In this document: one piece after another, positions 35,250 to 43,829 of the stretch
How positions within the stretch are numbered: the first letter of the stretch is position 1
How the letters are laid out: the number at the start of each line of letters is the position of its first letter
Source of the DNA: JAFAGX01 sp035624215
Lineage (GTDB): Bacteria > Acidobacteriota > Terriglobia > Terriglobales > Acidobacteriaceae
Length of the DNA stretch: 64,000 bases
NCBI GenBank assembly: GCA_035624215.1
Contig: DASPRY010000026.1
Location: 1-64,000, forward strand
Reading direction: 5' to 3'
Translations under genes and position numbers: made by a program
Notes under the pieces: generated by a model
Database searches by the model: none
What the model was told of the DNA's origin: nothing
Seen by the model: only the letters and a program-made list of their open reading frames with translations

Positions 35250-36329
35250 ATGGCGAACTCAGTCCGGCGTATTGGTGTAGTACTCTTCCAGCTTGGCGGA
35301 CCGGACACGCTGGAGGCGATCGAGCCTTTTCTTTTTAACCTCTTTTGTGATCCCGACATCATCGATTTCCCTGGGGCGCGCCTGGGACGAAAAGCTCTGG
35401 CCAAGCTGATTGCCACTACGCGCGCGCGTAAAGTCCAGCATCATTATGCGGCGATCGGCGGCGGCTCACCCATACGCCGTTTCACCGAGCAACAAGCCCG
35501 CTGCCTGCAACTTAAGCTCACCGACTGCGGCATGGACGCGCACTGTTTTGTCGCCATGCGCTACTGGCATCCTTTTACTCGCGAAGCGGTGCAGCAACTT
35601 GGCGCTTCCCGTTGCGATGAGGTCGTGCTCCTGCCGCTTTATCCCCAGTATTCGCGCACAACCACGGGCAGCAGCCTCAACGAGTGGCGGCGCCTTTTCC
35701 ATGATGATGTTCCTGTTCACTGCATCGAGACTTTCTACCGGCGCGAACTTTACCTGGATGCGTTAGCAGAGAAGGTGGACGAAGCTTTGGCGCGTTTCCC
35801 AGACCCTCGGCGGGTGGAGCTGGTTTTCAGCGCTCACAGCGTTCCGCTCGCCGTAATTGAGGCCGGCGATCCCTACCAGGAACAGATTGAAGAAACAGTT
35901 GAGCTGCTGATGAGGCAGGGAGGCTGGCAGAATCATTCCCGGCTCTGCTATCAGAGCAAGGTGGGTGCCAGCAAATGGCTGCAGCCGTCGCTGCACAAAA
36001 CGCTACAGGATTTGGCAGCGGAGGATGTCCAAGAGGTTTGCGTGGTTCCAATTTCGTTTGTGTCAGATCATGTAGAGACTATGGGCGAAATTGATCACGA
36101 AGCTCGCAAAGAAGCCTATAAGCTCGGGATTAAGCAGTTCGAGATGACGGAGGGGCTGAACAACTCACCGGCCTTTATTGCGGCTTTGGCCGATTTGGTC
36201 AAGACCGCGGTGAACTTCCGTGATGACGAGAACACTCAACTCATTGCCGGTGGTACCGAACCGATTCACGGCTCGCAATCGCGCCCCCGCCTCGCAATGG
36301 CTTCAGCATTGTCTAACGGCATGGATTGA
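35250..36329 (+). CDS. hemH: ferrochelatase
   Basis: HemH inserts ferrous iron into a porphyrin to make haem. The 359-residue protein shows VVLFQLGGPDT at the N-terminus, LLPLYPQYSRTTTGSS, the catalytic-histidine block VFSAHSVPL and the acidic ETMGEIDHEA segment. The start is the ATG at 35250 with AAGGAATCC-AGGGGG directly upstream; a longer frame to 35205 has no ribosome site. About 30 residues after the usual family end (HGSQSRPRL onwards) are extra. It begins the plus-strand respiratory block (34 bases before the Rieske gene), which fits a supply of haem for the cytochromes. Confidence 0.95.
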   Translation: MANSVRRIGVVLFQLGGPDTLEAIEPFLFNLFCDPDIIDFPGARLGRKALAKLIATTRARKVQHHYAAIGGGSPIRRFTEQQARCLQLKLTDCGMDAHCFVAMRYWHPFTREAVQQLGASRCDEVVLLPLYPQYSRTTTGSSLNEWRRLFHDDVPVHCIETFYRRELYLDALAEKVDEALARFPDPRRVELVFSAHSVPLAVIEAGDPYQEQIEETVELLMRQGGWQNHSRLCYQSKVGASKWLQPSLHKTLQDLAAEDVQEVCVVPISFVSDHVETMGEIDHEARKEAYKLGIKQFEMTEGLNNSPAFIAALADLVKTAVNFRDDENTQLIAGGTEPIHGSQSRPRLAMASALSNGMD

Positions 36330-36363
36330 CAGCGCGGTTTTCTGCCGCGCTGAAGGATAAGGA

Positions 36364-37509
36364 ATGGCAGACGAATCCGGCAAAAGCGTGGCCAACGGCA
36401 TTCTTGGGCGTCTCCCACCGTGGCCGCGAAAGGCCCTGAATAATTCCGTAATTGCCATGGAGCAGGCCTACAGGCAGCGCAAGGGCCTGCCGCCGCTGAC
36501 CGATGCCGAGATCGAAGCCCTGAAAGCTGGCCAGCCCCTGCCCTGGGAGACAGGCGGATCTGATTCCGTCGCGGCTGCTCCAGCCCCCGCCGCTCCTACG
36601 CCTGCTGCAGCCACGCCGGTTCCTACGCCTGTCGCCGCAGTCGCCGCAGCCCGTGGAAACGCCAATATCAGCGAAGAAGTCGCAAAGTGGGTGGCCCAGG
36701 GGAAGAAATGGAGCAAGTCATCTATTGCCGCGGAACAGGCTCGCCGTGGGCGCAAAGGATTGCCGCCTCTTAATGATGCGGAAATTACCGCGCTGCTCGG
36801 GGAAGCAGCAGCGCCGGCCGCCGCGGCATCCGCTGCTCCAGCCGCTGCTTCGGTTGCCCCAGCGGCTCCCGCTGCCGCTCCTCGACCAGCCGCCCCGGCG
36901 GTAGCTGCTTCTGCAGCAGCTTCGGTGGACCGGGCCGGACAATCCACTAAATATGTTGGAACGCCTGCCGTGGGCACATCGAAGGCTGCGCCCGCCGGAG
37001 GCGTTGCGGCGATCGGGCCAGAAGACAACGAAATCAATCGCGCACGCAGACGAATGGTTTGGGCGTCAGTGGCGGCATTCCTGACGGCGTGGTTTCTGGC
37101 TTTCTTTCGCTTTTTTCTGCCACGCACTCTGTTTGAGCCTGCAACCAGTTTTAAGATCGGCTACCCCGAGGAATATGGCCTCGGAGTGGATACCAAGTGG
37201 CAGCAGAAATATCGCATTTGGGTGGATCGCACGCCGGATCGTCTATTTGTGATTTACGCACGTTGCACCCATCTCGGTTGCACACCTGACTGGAAGCCGA
37301 GCGAAAACAAGTTCAAATGTCCATGCCACGGCAGTGGCTACGACAGCGAAGGTATCAATTTCGAAGGACCAGCTCCGCGTCCGATGGATCGCGCGCACAT
37401 CGAAATTGCGCCGGATGGGCAAATTACGGTGGATGTGGCCAAGCTGTATCAATGGCCAAAGGGTCAGCCCAGCCAGTTTAACGATCCGGGGGCCTACCTG
37501 CCGGGATAG
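36364..37509 (+). CDS. Rieske [2Fe-2S] protein with duplicated N-terminal motif
   Basis: This 381-residue iron-sulfur subunit of a quinol:cytochrome c oxidoreductase passes electrons from quinol. The Rieske ligands are Cys301 and His303 (CTHLGC) and Cys319, Cys321 and His322 (CPCHGSG region), with Cys306 as part of the disulfide pair. One membrane anchor spans about 232-252. The N-terminal 225 residues are unusual: two copies of a 24-residue helical motif (30-53 and 121-144, 19 identical) joined by long Ala/Pro-rich linkers. This part would face the cytoplasm and is much longer than in standard Rieske proteins. The gap to cytochrome b is 56 bases. Confidence 0.93.
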   Translation: MADESGKSVANGILGRLPPWPRKALNNSVIAMEQAYRQRKGLPPLTDAEIEALKAGQPLPWETGGSDSVAAAPAPAAPTPAAATPVPTPVAAVAAARGNANISEEVAKWVAQGKKWSKSSIAAEQARRGRKGLPPLNDAEITALLGEAAAPAAAASAAPAAASVAPAAPAAAPRPAAPAVAASAAASVDRAGQSTKYVGTPAVGTSKAAPAGGVAAIGPEDNEINRARRRMVWASVAAFLTAWFLAFFRFFLPRTLFEPATSFKIGYPEEYGLGVDTKWQQKYRIWVDRTPDRLFVIYARCTHLGCTPDWKPSENKFKCPCHGSGYDSEGINFEGPAPRPMDRAHIEIAPDGQITVDVAKLYQWPKGQPSQFNDPGAYLPG

Positions 37510-37565
37510 AGAATTCCTGGCGAGGCAGTTGGGTCTTCTGCAAGGCGGATTCAAAGAGGTCTTAC

Positions 37566-38498
37566 ATGCCTGAGGAAAACGGAAACGGGAAAAACGGCAA
37601 TCGCGTGCGTCTCTTGGAGCGCGTGAAAGCGGGCGTCAAGGAGGATGTTCAGTCGCTCAAGACTGACATGCCGCTGAAGGTCAAAGAGCAGATTGAGGGA
37701 TTGAAGGACCCGACCAAAACCCAGGTCTTTACCTCGATCTTCCGCCACAAGCACGACGATACTCCGCGCAACCGCGCTTTGGGCGTACTTTCCAATGTCT
37801 TTCTCCATCTCCATCCCGCCAAGATTAATCGCGACGCGGTGCGTTACAGCTACACCTGGGGCATGGGCGGAATCACCTTCTATCTCTTTATCGTGCTGAC
37901 GTTCACCGGCGTACTGCTGATGTTCTACTACCATCCCAGCAAGGTTCAGGCATTTCGCGATGTCCTGTATCTCGAACACGATGTGCCCTTCGGCAAGTTG
38001 TTGCGCAACATGCATCGCTGGGCCGCTCACCTGATGGTGATTGCCGTCTGGCTGCATATGTTTCGCGTGTTCCTGACCGGCTCATACAAAAAGCCTCGCG
38101 AGTTCAACTGGAATATCGGTGTCCTGCTACTGGTCTTTACGCTGCTGCTTTCGTTCACCGGCTATCTGCTTCCCGATGATCAATTGGGATTCTGGGCGGT
38201 GACGGTGGGAACGAACATGGCGAGGGCCACGCCGCTGCTCGGACACGAAGGTCCGTTCGGCAAGCAACTGGGCATGACGCCCTACAACGATGTGCGTTTT
38301 GGCTTGCTTGGCGGCTCGATTGTGGATGCCAATGCCCTGCTACGTTCTTATATTTGGCACTGCATCGGTATTCCGATTGTTGCGTCGGTACTGATGATCG
38401 TGCACTTCTGGCGCGTCAGGAAAGATGGTGGCATCTCCGGACCGGCGCCGGTGATTCTGACCGAAGAAGCCGACAAGCCGCGGCGAAGGGTTGAGTAA
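37566..38498 (+). CDS. cytochrome b N-terminal half (b6-like)
   Basis: This 310-residue subunit carries the two b haems of a bc-type complex. The four haem ligands are His150 and His164, and His265 and His280. The second pair is separated by 14 residues, the cytochrome b6 spacing, whereas mitochondrial-type cytochrome b has 13. Four or more helices run from about 100 to 285; a charged extension of about 95 residues precedes the first. The C-terminal half is a separate gene, as in b6f complexes. Between them lies a run of palindromes at 38499-38612. Confidence 0.93.
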   Translation: MPEENGNGKNGNRVRLLERVKAGVKEDVQSLKTDMPLKVKEQIEGLKDPTKTQVFTSIFRHKHDDTPRNRALGVLSNVFLHLHPAKINRDAVRYSYTWGMGGITFYLFIVLTFTGVLLMFYYHPSKVQAFRDVLYLEHDVPFGKLLRNMHRWAAHLMVIAVWLHMFRVFLTGSYKKPREFNWNIGVLLLVFTLLLSFTGYLLPDDQLGFWAVTVGTNMARATPLLGHEGPFGKQLGMTPYNDVRFGLLGGSIVDANALLRSYIWHCIGIPIVASVLMIVHFWRVRKDGGISGPAPVILTEEADKPRRRVE

Positions 38499-38612
38499 CG
38501 TAGGGACAGCCGCTCTCGGCTGTCCGGCGGAGCGAAGCTCCGCAGTGGGTATTGAAGCGACTCGCCGAGCTCCGCTCGGGCCGGGCGGGCGGGGACGCCT
38601 GTCCCCACACAG
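38499..38612. repeat. array of four short perfect hairpins between cytochrome b genes
   Basis: Four perfect palindromes lie in series: 38504-38525 (9-base stem, 4-base loop), 38527-38543 (7-base stem, GAA loop), 38565-38579 (6-base stem) and 38591-38606 (6-base stem GGGGAC/GTCCCC). They fill the 128-base gap between two co-directional subunit genes. The wording resembles repetitive extragenic palindromes. They could adjust the ratio of the two transcripts by stabilising RNA ends, or be mobile repeats that landed here. Confidence 0.75.
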
Positions 38613-38626
38613 TCAGTGGAGAACTT

Positions 38627-39556
38627 ATGGACTGGCATCAACTCTGGGAAATTGCTTCCGCGCCTGATAACGTTCCGATCGTTGCGCTCATTCCTTTGCT
38701 GATCTTCTACTGCTATCTGGCGTGGAAGCAAGCACACGCGAACGACCAACTCATTGCCGAACTGGAAACCAACCCTGCGATGGCGAAAACTCATCATCGT
38801 AAGACCTGGCCTTTCCGTCCCGGCTGGCAAAAAGAGGTCCATGTTTGGCCGTTTCTCCTCCGCATTGAATTCCTCGCCGCCATCATCGTCACCGCTATTC
38901 TCATGGTCTGGTCGATCACGCTGTACGCTCCACTGGAGGAACCATCCAATCCCAACCTCACCATGAATCCGGCCAAGGCTCCCTGGTACTTTCTCGGACT
39001 TCAGGAAATGCTCGTGTATTTCGACCCCTGGATTGCCGGCGTGGTGATGCCAACGCTGATCATCATTGGCCTCATGGTGATTCCGTACATTGATACCAAT
39101 CCGCTGGGCAGCGGCTATTACACATGGAAACAACGAAAGTTCGCGATCGGCACGTTTCTGTTCGGTTTTCTCGTGCTGTGGGTGTCGATGATCATCATTG
39201 GAACCTTTATTCGTGGTCCAGGTTGGCAGTGGTTCTGGCCGGGACAAACCTGGGATCACAACCGTTTGATCTACGAAGTGAACCGTGATCTGCCCGATAT
39301 CTTCGGCATCACGTCGAATCTCGGAAAAGGGATCTTCGGCGCGATTGTGGTCGGCGGCTATTTCCTGATCGGCGGCTTCATCGTGCACGCGCTGTTCCGC
39401 CGATATAACCCGAAGGATTACAAGCGCATGAGTTTTTTGCAATACAACATCATGATGGTGTTCTTACTCATCATGATCGCCTTGCCTTGCAAGATGCTGC
39501 TGAGACTGTTATGGCACATCAAGTACGTCTGGATTACGCCGTGGTTTAACGTGTGA
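38627..39556 (+). CDS. cytochrome b C-terminal half (subunit IV-like)
   Basis: This 309-residue membrane subunit completes the quinol-oxidation site of the split cytochrome b. It has about six hydrophobic segments. The Qo-site motif normally reads PEWY; here residues 118-121 are Ala-Pro-Trp-Tyr (NPAKAPWYFLGLQEM), so the acidic residue is missing. Changes at this position are linked to the type of quinone used. The start is the ATG at 38627 with GGAGAACTT just upstream; the frame stays open to 38552 through the palindrome array but that part is not coding-like. The last helix region is longer than in plastid subunit IV. Confidence 0.9.
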   Translation: MDWHQLWEIASAPDNVPIVALIPLLIFYCYLAWKQAHANDQLIAELETNPAMAKTHHRKTWPFRPGWQKEVHVWPFLLRIEFLAAIIVTAILMVWSITLYAPLEEPSNPNLTMNPAKAPWYFLGLQEMLVYFDPWIAGVVMPTLIIIGLMVIPYIDTNPLGSGYYTWKQRKFAIGTFLFGFLVLWVSMIIIGTFIRGPGWQWFWPGQTWDHNRLIYEVNRDLPDIFGITSNLGKGIFGAIVVGGYFLIGGFIVHALFRRYNPKDYKRMSFLQYNIMMVFLLIMIALPCKMLLRLLWHIKYVWITPWFNV

Positions 39557-39559
39557 AGC

Positions 39560-39620
39560 GTCGTTCGCTGTTCGTCGTTGGCCGTTGGCTTTTGCGGACG
39601 ACGAACGGCCAGCGACGGTT
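39560..39620. repeat. imperfect inverted repeat between cytochrome genes
   Basis: The gap between the cytochrome b C-half and the multihaem cytochrome holds repeated GTTCG/GTCGTT/GGCCGTTGG units at 39560-39590 and the reverse complement (GACGACGAACGGCCAGCG) at 39598-39615. Together they can fold into one long imperfect hairpin just upstream of the AGGAGA ribosome site at 39622. This could affect translation of the downstream gene, or be a relic of a dispersed repeat. Confidence 0.6.
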
Positions 39621-39632
39621 TAGGAGAATCTG

Positions 39633-42600
39633 TTGCCTGAACAACCAATTCCCGAGCAAGATCCGATTGTCACGAAATCCTACGCGCTTTATTACGTGAT
39701 TTCGATGGTCATCCTCACAGCCAGCCTCTTTTGGGCTCTGTGGGACGAAGATTACGGTCAACGGCCCTGGAAAGCGTTTCAGCACGCGTGGAAGGACCGC
39801 TATTCCTCTTTCCTGAAAACCGCTGAATCCAAATCGACGAAATCGGAGAAAGATGTCGAACAAGACCCCGATTACCGCAAGTTGGAGGACGAATATCAGC
39901 AGGTCTACCAGCAGGCGAAGCCTCGCAGGGACGAGTTGCAGAAGCAAATCACGGCGCTAAACGCCAACATTCTTGCAGTGCAAAGCGTATTCACTGACCG
40001 GCGCGCTTACGTGAATGCTCTCACCTACGAGATGGAAACCGACACCAGCCCCGCCGGCAAGAAGAGCAAGCAGAATGAAATCAAGGAATACAAGGACAAG
40101 TTGGCGACGGTCGAATATCCGGATGGTCACAGGGAGAAATACAACTTCAGTCAGCTCGAAGAGAAGTACAACGAATTCAGGGATCAACGGACCAAGCTGA
40201 ATGCCGAGCTTGGCGAGGTGCTGAAGCCGGTCACCGAAGCCAACAACAAGATGTCTGCTTACATTACTGAGCACATGGTGGATCTCACGCCGGCCCAGAT
40301 CGAGGGCTTGAAGAAGAAGACGGCCGAGTGGGAGGCCCAGATTGTTCAGATCAATGTTGCGGATGCCGGCATAGTCGACCGATGTGAATCGTGCCACATG
40401 GGGATTCGCGAACCGTTGAAACTTACGGCGGTTTCCTTGATGGCTAAAGGCGAGAAACGGCCTGACGAGTACGCGGAGGCATTCGTCAGCCACCCTCAGC
40501 CCGAACTGCTGAAAATCCACGATCCGGAAAAGTTCGGCTGTTCCCCTTGTCATCAGGGCAATGGACGCGCCACCACCAGCATCGAGAAAGCCCATGGAAA
40601 CTATGAGCACTGGCTCTGGCCGCTTTATCCCAAGGAAAACGTGCAGGCAGGATGCCAGAACTGCCACGCCGCCGACATGGTGCTGGTCAGCGGTGATGTG
40701 CAGTGGACAGTCATTAACGAGGGCAAAGATCTCTTCCGTCAGAAGGGCTGTGTAGGATGCCATCGCTACGAGGGTTACGACAAAGAACCGGAAGACCTGA
40801 ACACCGTCAGCCAGCAGATCAAGCAATTTGAACAGCAGAAAAAAGAGAACCTGAAACTGGCTGCCGATTTTATGAAGCAGGCCGACGCGGCCGAGACCAA
40901 CGAAGAAGCCAACCGCTTAAACGATCAAGCGGTCGGTCTGAAAGTGGAAAATAGCAGGATCGATGGCCGCATTCAGCAACTCGATTTTCAATCGCACAGC
41001 CTGATGCAGGACACGAAGAAAGTTGGGCCGAATCTCAAGGATGCGCGGCTCAAGCTGAACAAGAACTGGATCCCGGTGTGGCTTAAGAGGCCGACTGACT
41101 TTCGTCCCACGACCAAGATGCCCAACTTCCGCCTGACGGATCACCAGATTCAGGCAATCTCGGCTTACTTGTGGCAATCGGCGTTGACTGATCCATTGCC
41201 CAAGCAAAAACCTGGGAATGCGGAGCACGGCAAGGAACTGTTTGAAACGCGTGGATGCTTGGCTTGCCATTCTATTGGCGAAGGCAATCAGCTGATGGGC
41301 GGTACCTTTGCGGCGAATCTCACGCGCGAGGGCGAAAAGGCAAACTATGATTACCTGGTGCGCTGGATTCACAATGCCCGGCAGCGCACCCGCCCCTATT
41401 GTCCATACGAGAAGAAAGACATCGGCCCGGAGGACTACGCCAAGAAGGGCTTGCCGTATCAGTTCGATCTTGAGCACAGCCAGTGTCCAAATGACGGTCA
41501 TGAACTGCAAGTGCAAAACATGACAGTGATGCCAAGCTTGCGGCTGAGCATCGAGGATGCGCAGGATATCGCGTCATATCTCATGACGCAGAAGAAACAG
41601 GAGCCTTCTGGGTACGCGGCGGCGTCCTTCATGGATGATCCTGCTTTAAAGGAGGAAGGCAAGAAGTGGATCCGCCATTACGGGTGCGCTGGTTGCCACG
41701 AAATCTCTGGGCTGGAAGATGAAGGCCGCATCGGAACGGAACTAACCTACGAAGGTAGTAAGCCCATCGAACGGCTGGATTTCGCGCTCTTCACCGTACC
41801 TGCGCAGCGTGGGACGGAGGAACCGATCACCGATCCTGAGGACCTGGCGCGTTTGCCCGGGGGACCGGCCAAGGGTCCTTGGTACAACCACAAGGGATTT
41901 TTTGAGCATAAGTTGGCCGAGCCGAACGTTTACGACAAAGGCAAGGTTAAGTCGGAAACTGAAGCCCTCAGAATGCCGAATCTACACCTCAATCAGGAGC
42001 AGGTTCTGGCCTTGACCACGTTCCTGATGGGTAGCGAGGAGTCTTCCCTGCCCGCCAGTTATCAGTACAAACCTGGCGACGCGCGGCATGATATTCAGGA
42101 AGGCTGGTGGATTGTCAAAAAATACAACTGCATAGGGTGCCATCAGTTCATTCCTGGGCAGAAAACTGTTCTGATGGGATTGGCGCAGTATCGCGACACG
42201 CCCGAGCAGTTACCGCCCAAGCTCTTGACCGAAGGGGCACGTGTAAATCCGGAGTGGCTGCGCCGATTCCTTTCGAATCCGGCGTTGAGCGAGTCCGATA
42301 CGAATCGCAACGGAGTGCGTCCGTACCTTAAAGTGCGCATGCCTACTTTCTCATTCTCGGACAATGAACTGCGCAAGTTAGTACGCTTTTTCCAGGCGCT
42401 TTCGCAACAACCGATGCCTTATATACCGGAGCAGGTTCCGTTGCTCACGGCCAAGGAAACAGAGATGGCACGGAGTTTGTTTTCGAGCACAGGTGCGCCC
42501 TGTCTGAAGTGCCATGCCACTGGCGACCCGCAGCACGACAAAATTGCTACCGCTCCGAATTTCCTGCTGGCCAAGGAGCGGCTGAAACCTGACTGGGCCG

Positions 42601-42890
42601 ATCGCTGGGTGTTAGACCCGCAGGCCATCAGTCCGGGAACGTCCATGCCGTCAGGGTTGTTCCGGCGCCAAAATGATCACTGGGTCTTCGCGGGCCCGAC
42701 GCCGCCCTCCTTCCAAGGGTACGAGCAGGACCAGTCGAAATTGCTGGTTAATTACATTTTTCAGCTTACGCCAGAAGAACAGCGGCGTGTTGCTGCGTCG
42801 ATGGGCCGGACGACAGCTTCGAAGGAACCTCCAGGAAAAAGCGCGCCCGTGGCGTCATCAAGCGCTGCAAGTACGGATGAATCGCGGTAA
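39633..42890 (+). CDS. membrane-anchored eight-haem c-type cytochrome
   Basis: A very large (1085-residue) cytochrome that would accept electrons from the Rieske/cytochrome b complex. One N-terminal transmembrane helix (about 17-36) anchors it; the rest faces outside the cytoplasm. Eight C-x2-C-H haem sites are present, with first cysteines at 251, 303, 341, 373, 542, 685, 833 and 957. Two charged coiled-coil-like stretches (about 65-235 before the first haem, and 385-455 between haems four and five) are unusual. The start is TTG at 39633 with AGGAGA five bases upstream. The C-terminus is a low-complexity Ser/Ala tail. Confidence 0.93.
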   Translation: MPEQPIPEQDPIVTKSYALYYVISMVILTASLFWALWDEDYGQRPWKAFQHAWKDRYSSFLKTAESKSTKSEKDVEQDPDYRKLEDEYQQVYQQAKPRRDELQKQITALNANILAVQSVFTDRRAYVNALTYEMETDTSPAGKKSKQNEIKEYKDKLATVEYPDGHREKYNFSQLEEKYNEFRDQRTKLNAELGEVLKPVTEANNKMSAYITEHMVDLTPAQIEGLKKKTAEWEAQIVQINVADAGIVDRCESCHMGIREPLKLTAVSLMAKGEKRPDEYAEAFVSHPQPELLKIHDPEKFGCSPCHQGNGRATTSIEKAHGNYEHWLWPLYPKENVQAGCQNCHAADMVLVSGDVQWTVINEGKDLFRQKGCVGCHRYEGYDKEPEDLNTVSQQIKQFEQQKKENLKLAADFMKQADAAETNEEANRLNDQAVGLKVENSRIDGRIQQLDFQSHSLMQDTKKVGPNLKDARLKLNKNWIPVWLKRPTDFRPTTKMPNFRLTDHQIQAISAYLWQSALTDPLPKQKPGNAEHGKELFETRGCLACHSIGEGNQLMGGTFAANLTREGEKANYDYLVRWIHNARQRTRPYCPYEKKDIGPEDYAKKGLPYQFDLEHSQCPNDGHELQVQNMTVMPSLRLSIEDAQDIASYLMTQKKQEPSGYAAASFMDDPALKEEGKKWIRHYGCAGCHEISGLEDEGRIGTELTYEGSKPIERLDFALFTVPAQRGTEEPITDPEDLARLPGGPAKGPWYNHKGFFEHKLAEPNVYDKGKVKSETEALRMPNLHLNQEQVLALTTFLMGSEESSLPASYQYKPGDARHDIQEGWWIVKKYNCIGCHQFIPGQKTVLMGLAQYRDTPEQLPPKLLTEGARVNPEWLRRFLSNPALSESDTNRNGVRPYLKVRMPTFSFSDNELRKLVRFFQALSQQPMPYIPEQVPLLTAKETEMARSLFSSTGAPCLKCHATGDPQHDKIATAPNFLLAKERLKPDWADRWVLDPQAISPGTSMPSGLFRRQNDHWVFAGPTPPSFQGYEQDQSKLLVNYIFQLTPEEQRRVAASMGRTTASKEPPGKSAPVASSSAASTDESR

Positions 42891-42928
42891 AATGTTGAGT
42901 TTCAGAAACAACCAAAGAAGGCACATCG

Positions 42929-42946
42929 GCGGGCGTCCTCGCCCGC
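42929..42946. repeat. short perfect hairpin after the multihaem cytochrome gene
   Basis: GCGGGCG and CGCCCGC form a perfect seven-base stem with a TCCT loop, 38 bases after the stop codon and 45 bases before the cupredoxin gene. It has no T-run, so it is a processing or stability element or a dispersed repeat rather than a terminator. Confidence 0.55.
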
Positions 42947-42991
42947 GCAAATTTCAGGCCGTTTCAATAACTTCCAAGAGAGGGCGAAATA

Positions 42992-43765
42992 ATGAATGAG
43001 AAAGCATGGATAGCGATGCTCGGACTGCTCTGCATGGCGTTCTTGTTGCTTGCAGGTTGCAGCAAGAAAGAAAATCCAGAGGCGCAACCCGCGGCGGCGC
43101 CCGCTGCGCAACCTGCCGCCACGCCGATCGACCCGAACACTGTGGCCGGCGTCAGCGGAACCGTAAAGTTGGATGGCGCTGCTCCGAAGGCAGCCAAAAT
43201 CGACATGAGTCAGGATCCGGCCTGCAAAGGAACAAACGCCGCCGAAACCATCGTGGCAGCTAATGGCGACCTGGTCAACGTGTTCGTCTACGTGAAGGAC
43301 GGGCTGGGAAACCGCACTTTTGACGTGCCCAAGGACTCGGTCACCATCGATCAGCAAGGCTGCAAATACCATCCCCACGTGCTGGGTGTCATGGCTGGTC
43401 AGAACATCGAAATCAAGAACGACGATCCGACGACGCACAACATCCACCCGACACCGGCAGATAACCGTGAGTGGAACGAATCACAGCCGCCTCAGGCCGC
43501 TCCCATCGAGAAGAGCTTTTCTCGTGAAGAAATCATGCTACCCGTGAAGTGTAACCAGCACCCGTGGATGCGGATGTACATTAACGTGGTGAAGAGTCCC
43601 TTCTACGCCGTCACCGACGACAAGGGCAAGTACGAGATAAAGGGCTTGCCGCCGGGCGATTATACGATCGCCTTCGTCCAAGAGAAACTCGGAGAACAGG
43701 ACGAGAAGGTCACCTTGGCCGCCAAGGACAGCAAAACAGTGGATGCGACTTTCAAACAGCAATAG
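42992..43765 (+). CDS. cupredoxin-domain lipoprotein
   Basis: This 257-residue exported copper protein is probably an electron carrier or copper supplier for the neighbouring respiratory chain. A lipoprotein signal ends at Cys23 (LLLAGC), followed by an Ala/Pro linker. The cupredoxin-like domain has the expected type 1 copper ligands: His149 (THN), Cys187, His190 and Met193 in the order C-x2-H-x2-M. A C-terminal carboxypeptidase-regulatory-like fold (DDKGKYEIKGLPPGDYTIAFV) follows from about 209. It lies 101 bases after the multihaem cytochrome gene and 64 bases before haem A synthase. Confidence 0.85.
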   Translation: MNEKAWIAMLGLLCMAFLLLAGCSKKENPEAQPAAAPAAQPAATPIDPNTVAGVSGTVKLDGAAPKAAKIDMSQDPACKGTNAAETIVAANGDLVNVFVYVKDGLGNRTFDVPKDSVTIDQQGCKYHPHVLGVMAGQNIEIKNDDPTTHNIHPTPADNREWNESQPPQAAPIEKSFSREEIMLPVKCNQHPWMRMYINVVKSPFYAVTDDKGKYEIKGLPPGDYTIAFVQEKLGEQDEKVTLAAKDSKTVDATFKQQ

Positions 43766-43781
43766 CTGTTAATTTCTTTGG

Positions 43782-43804
43782 GGGTGGGCCGGACTTGCCC
43801 ACCC
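43782..43804. promoter_or_regulatory. hairpin between the cupredoxin gene and ctaA
   Basis: GGGTGGGC (43782-43789) pairs perfectly with GCCCACCC (43797-43804) across a seven-base loop. There is no T-run, so it is a weak candidate terminator or attenuator that would lower ctaA expression relative to the upstream genes. Confidence 0.45.
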
Positions 43805-43829
43805 GCTTCCACATCTTAAGGAGTGGACT

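Noticed and set aside
38500..38612. Palindromes between cytochrome b halves considered as a transcription terminator or CRISPR-like repeat
   Set aside because: There is no T-run, the units differ in sequence and spacing, and the downstream gene has a good ribosome site and continues the complex.
38348..39442. Open frame of 364 residues on the minus strand across the cytochrome b genes
   Set aside because: It is antisense to both cytochrome b halves, is rich in His, Asp and Arg as mirrored membrane codons would be, and has no start signal.
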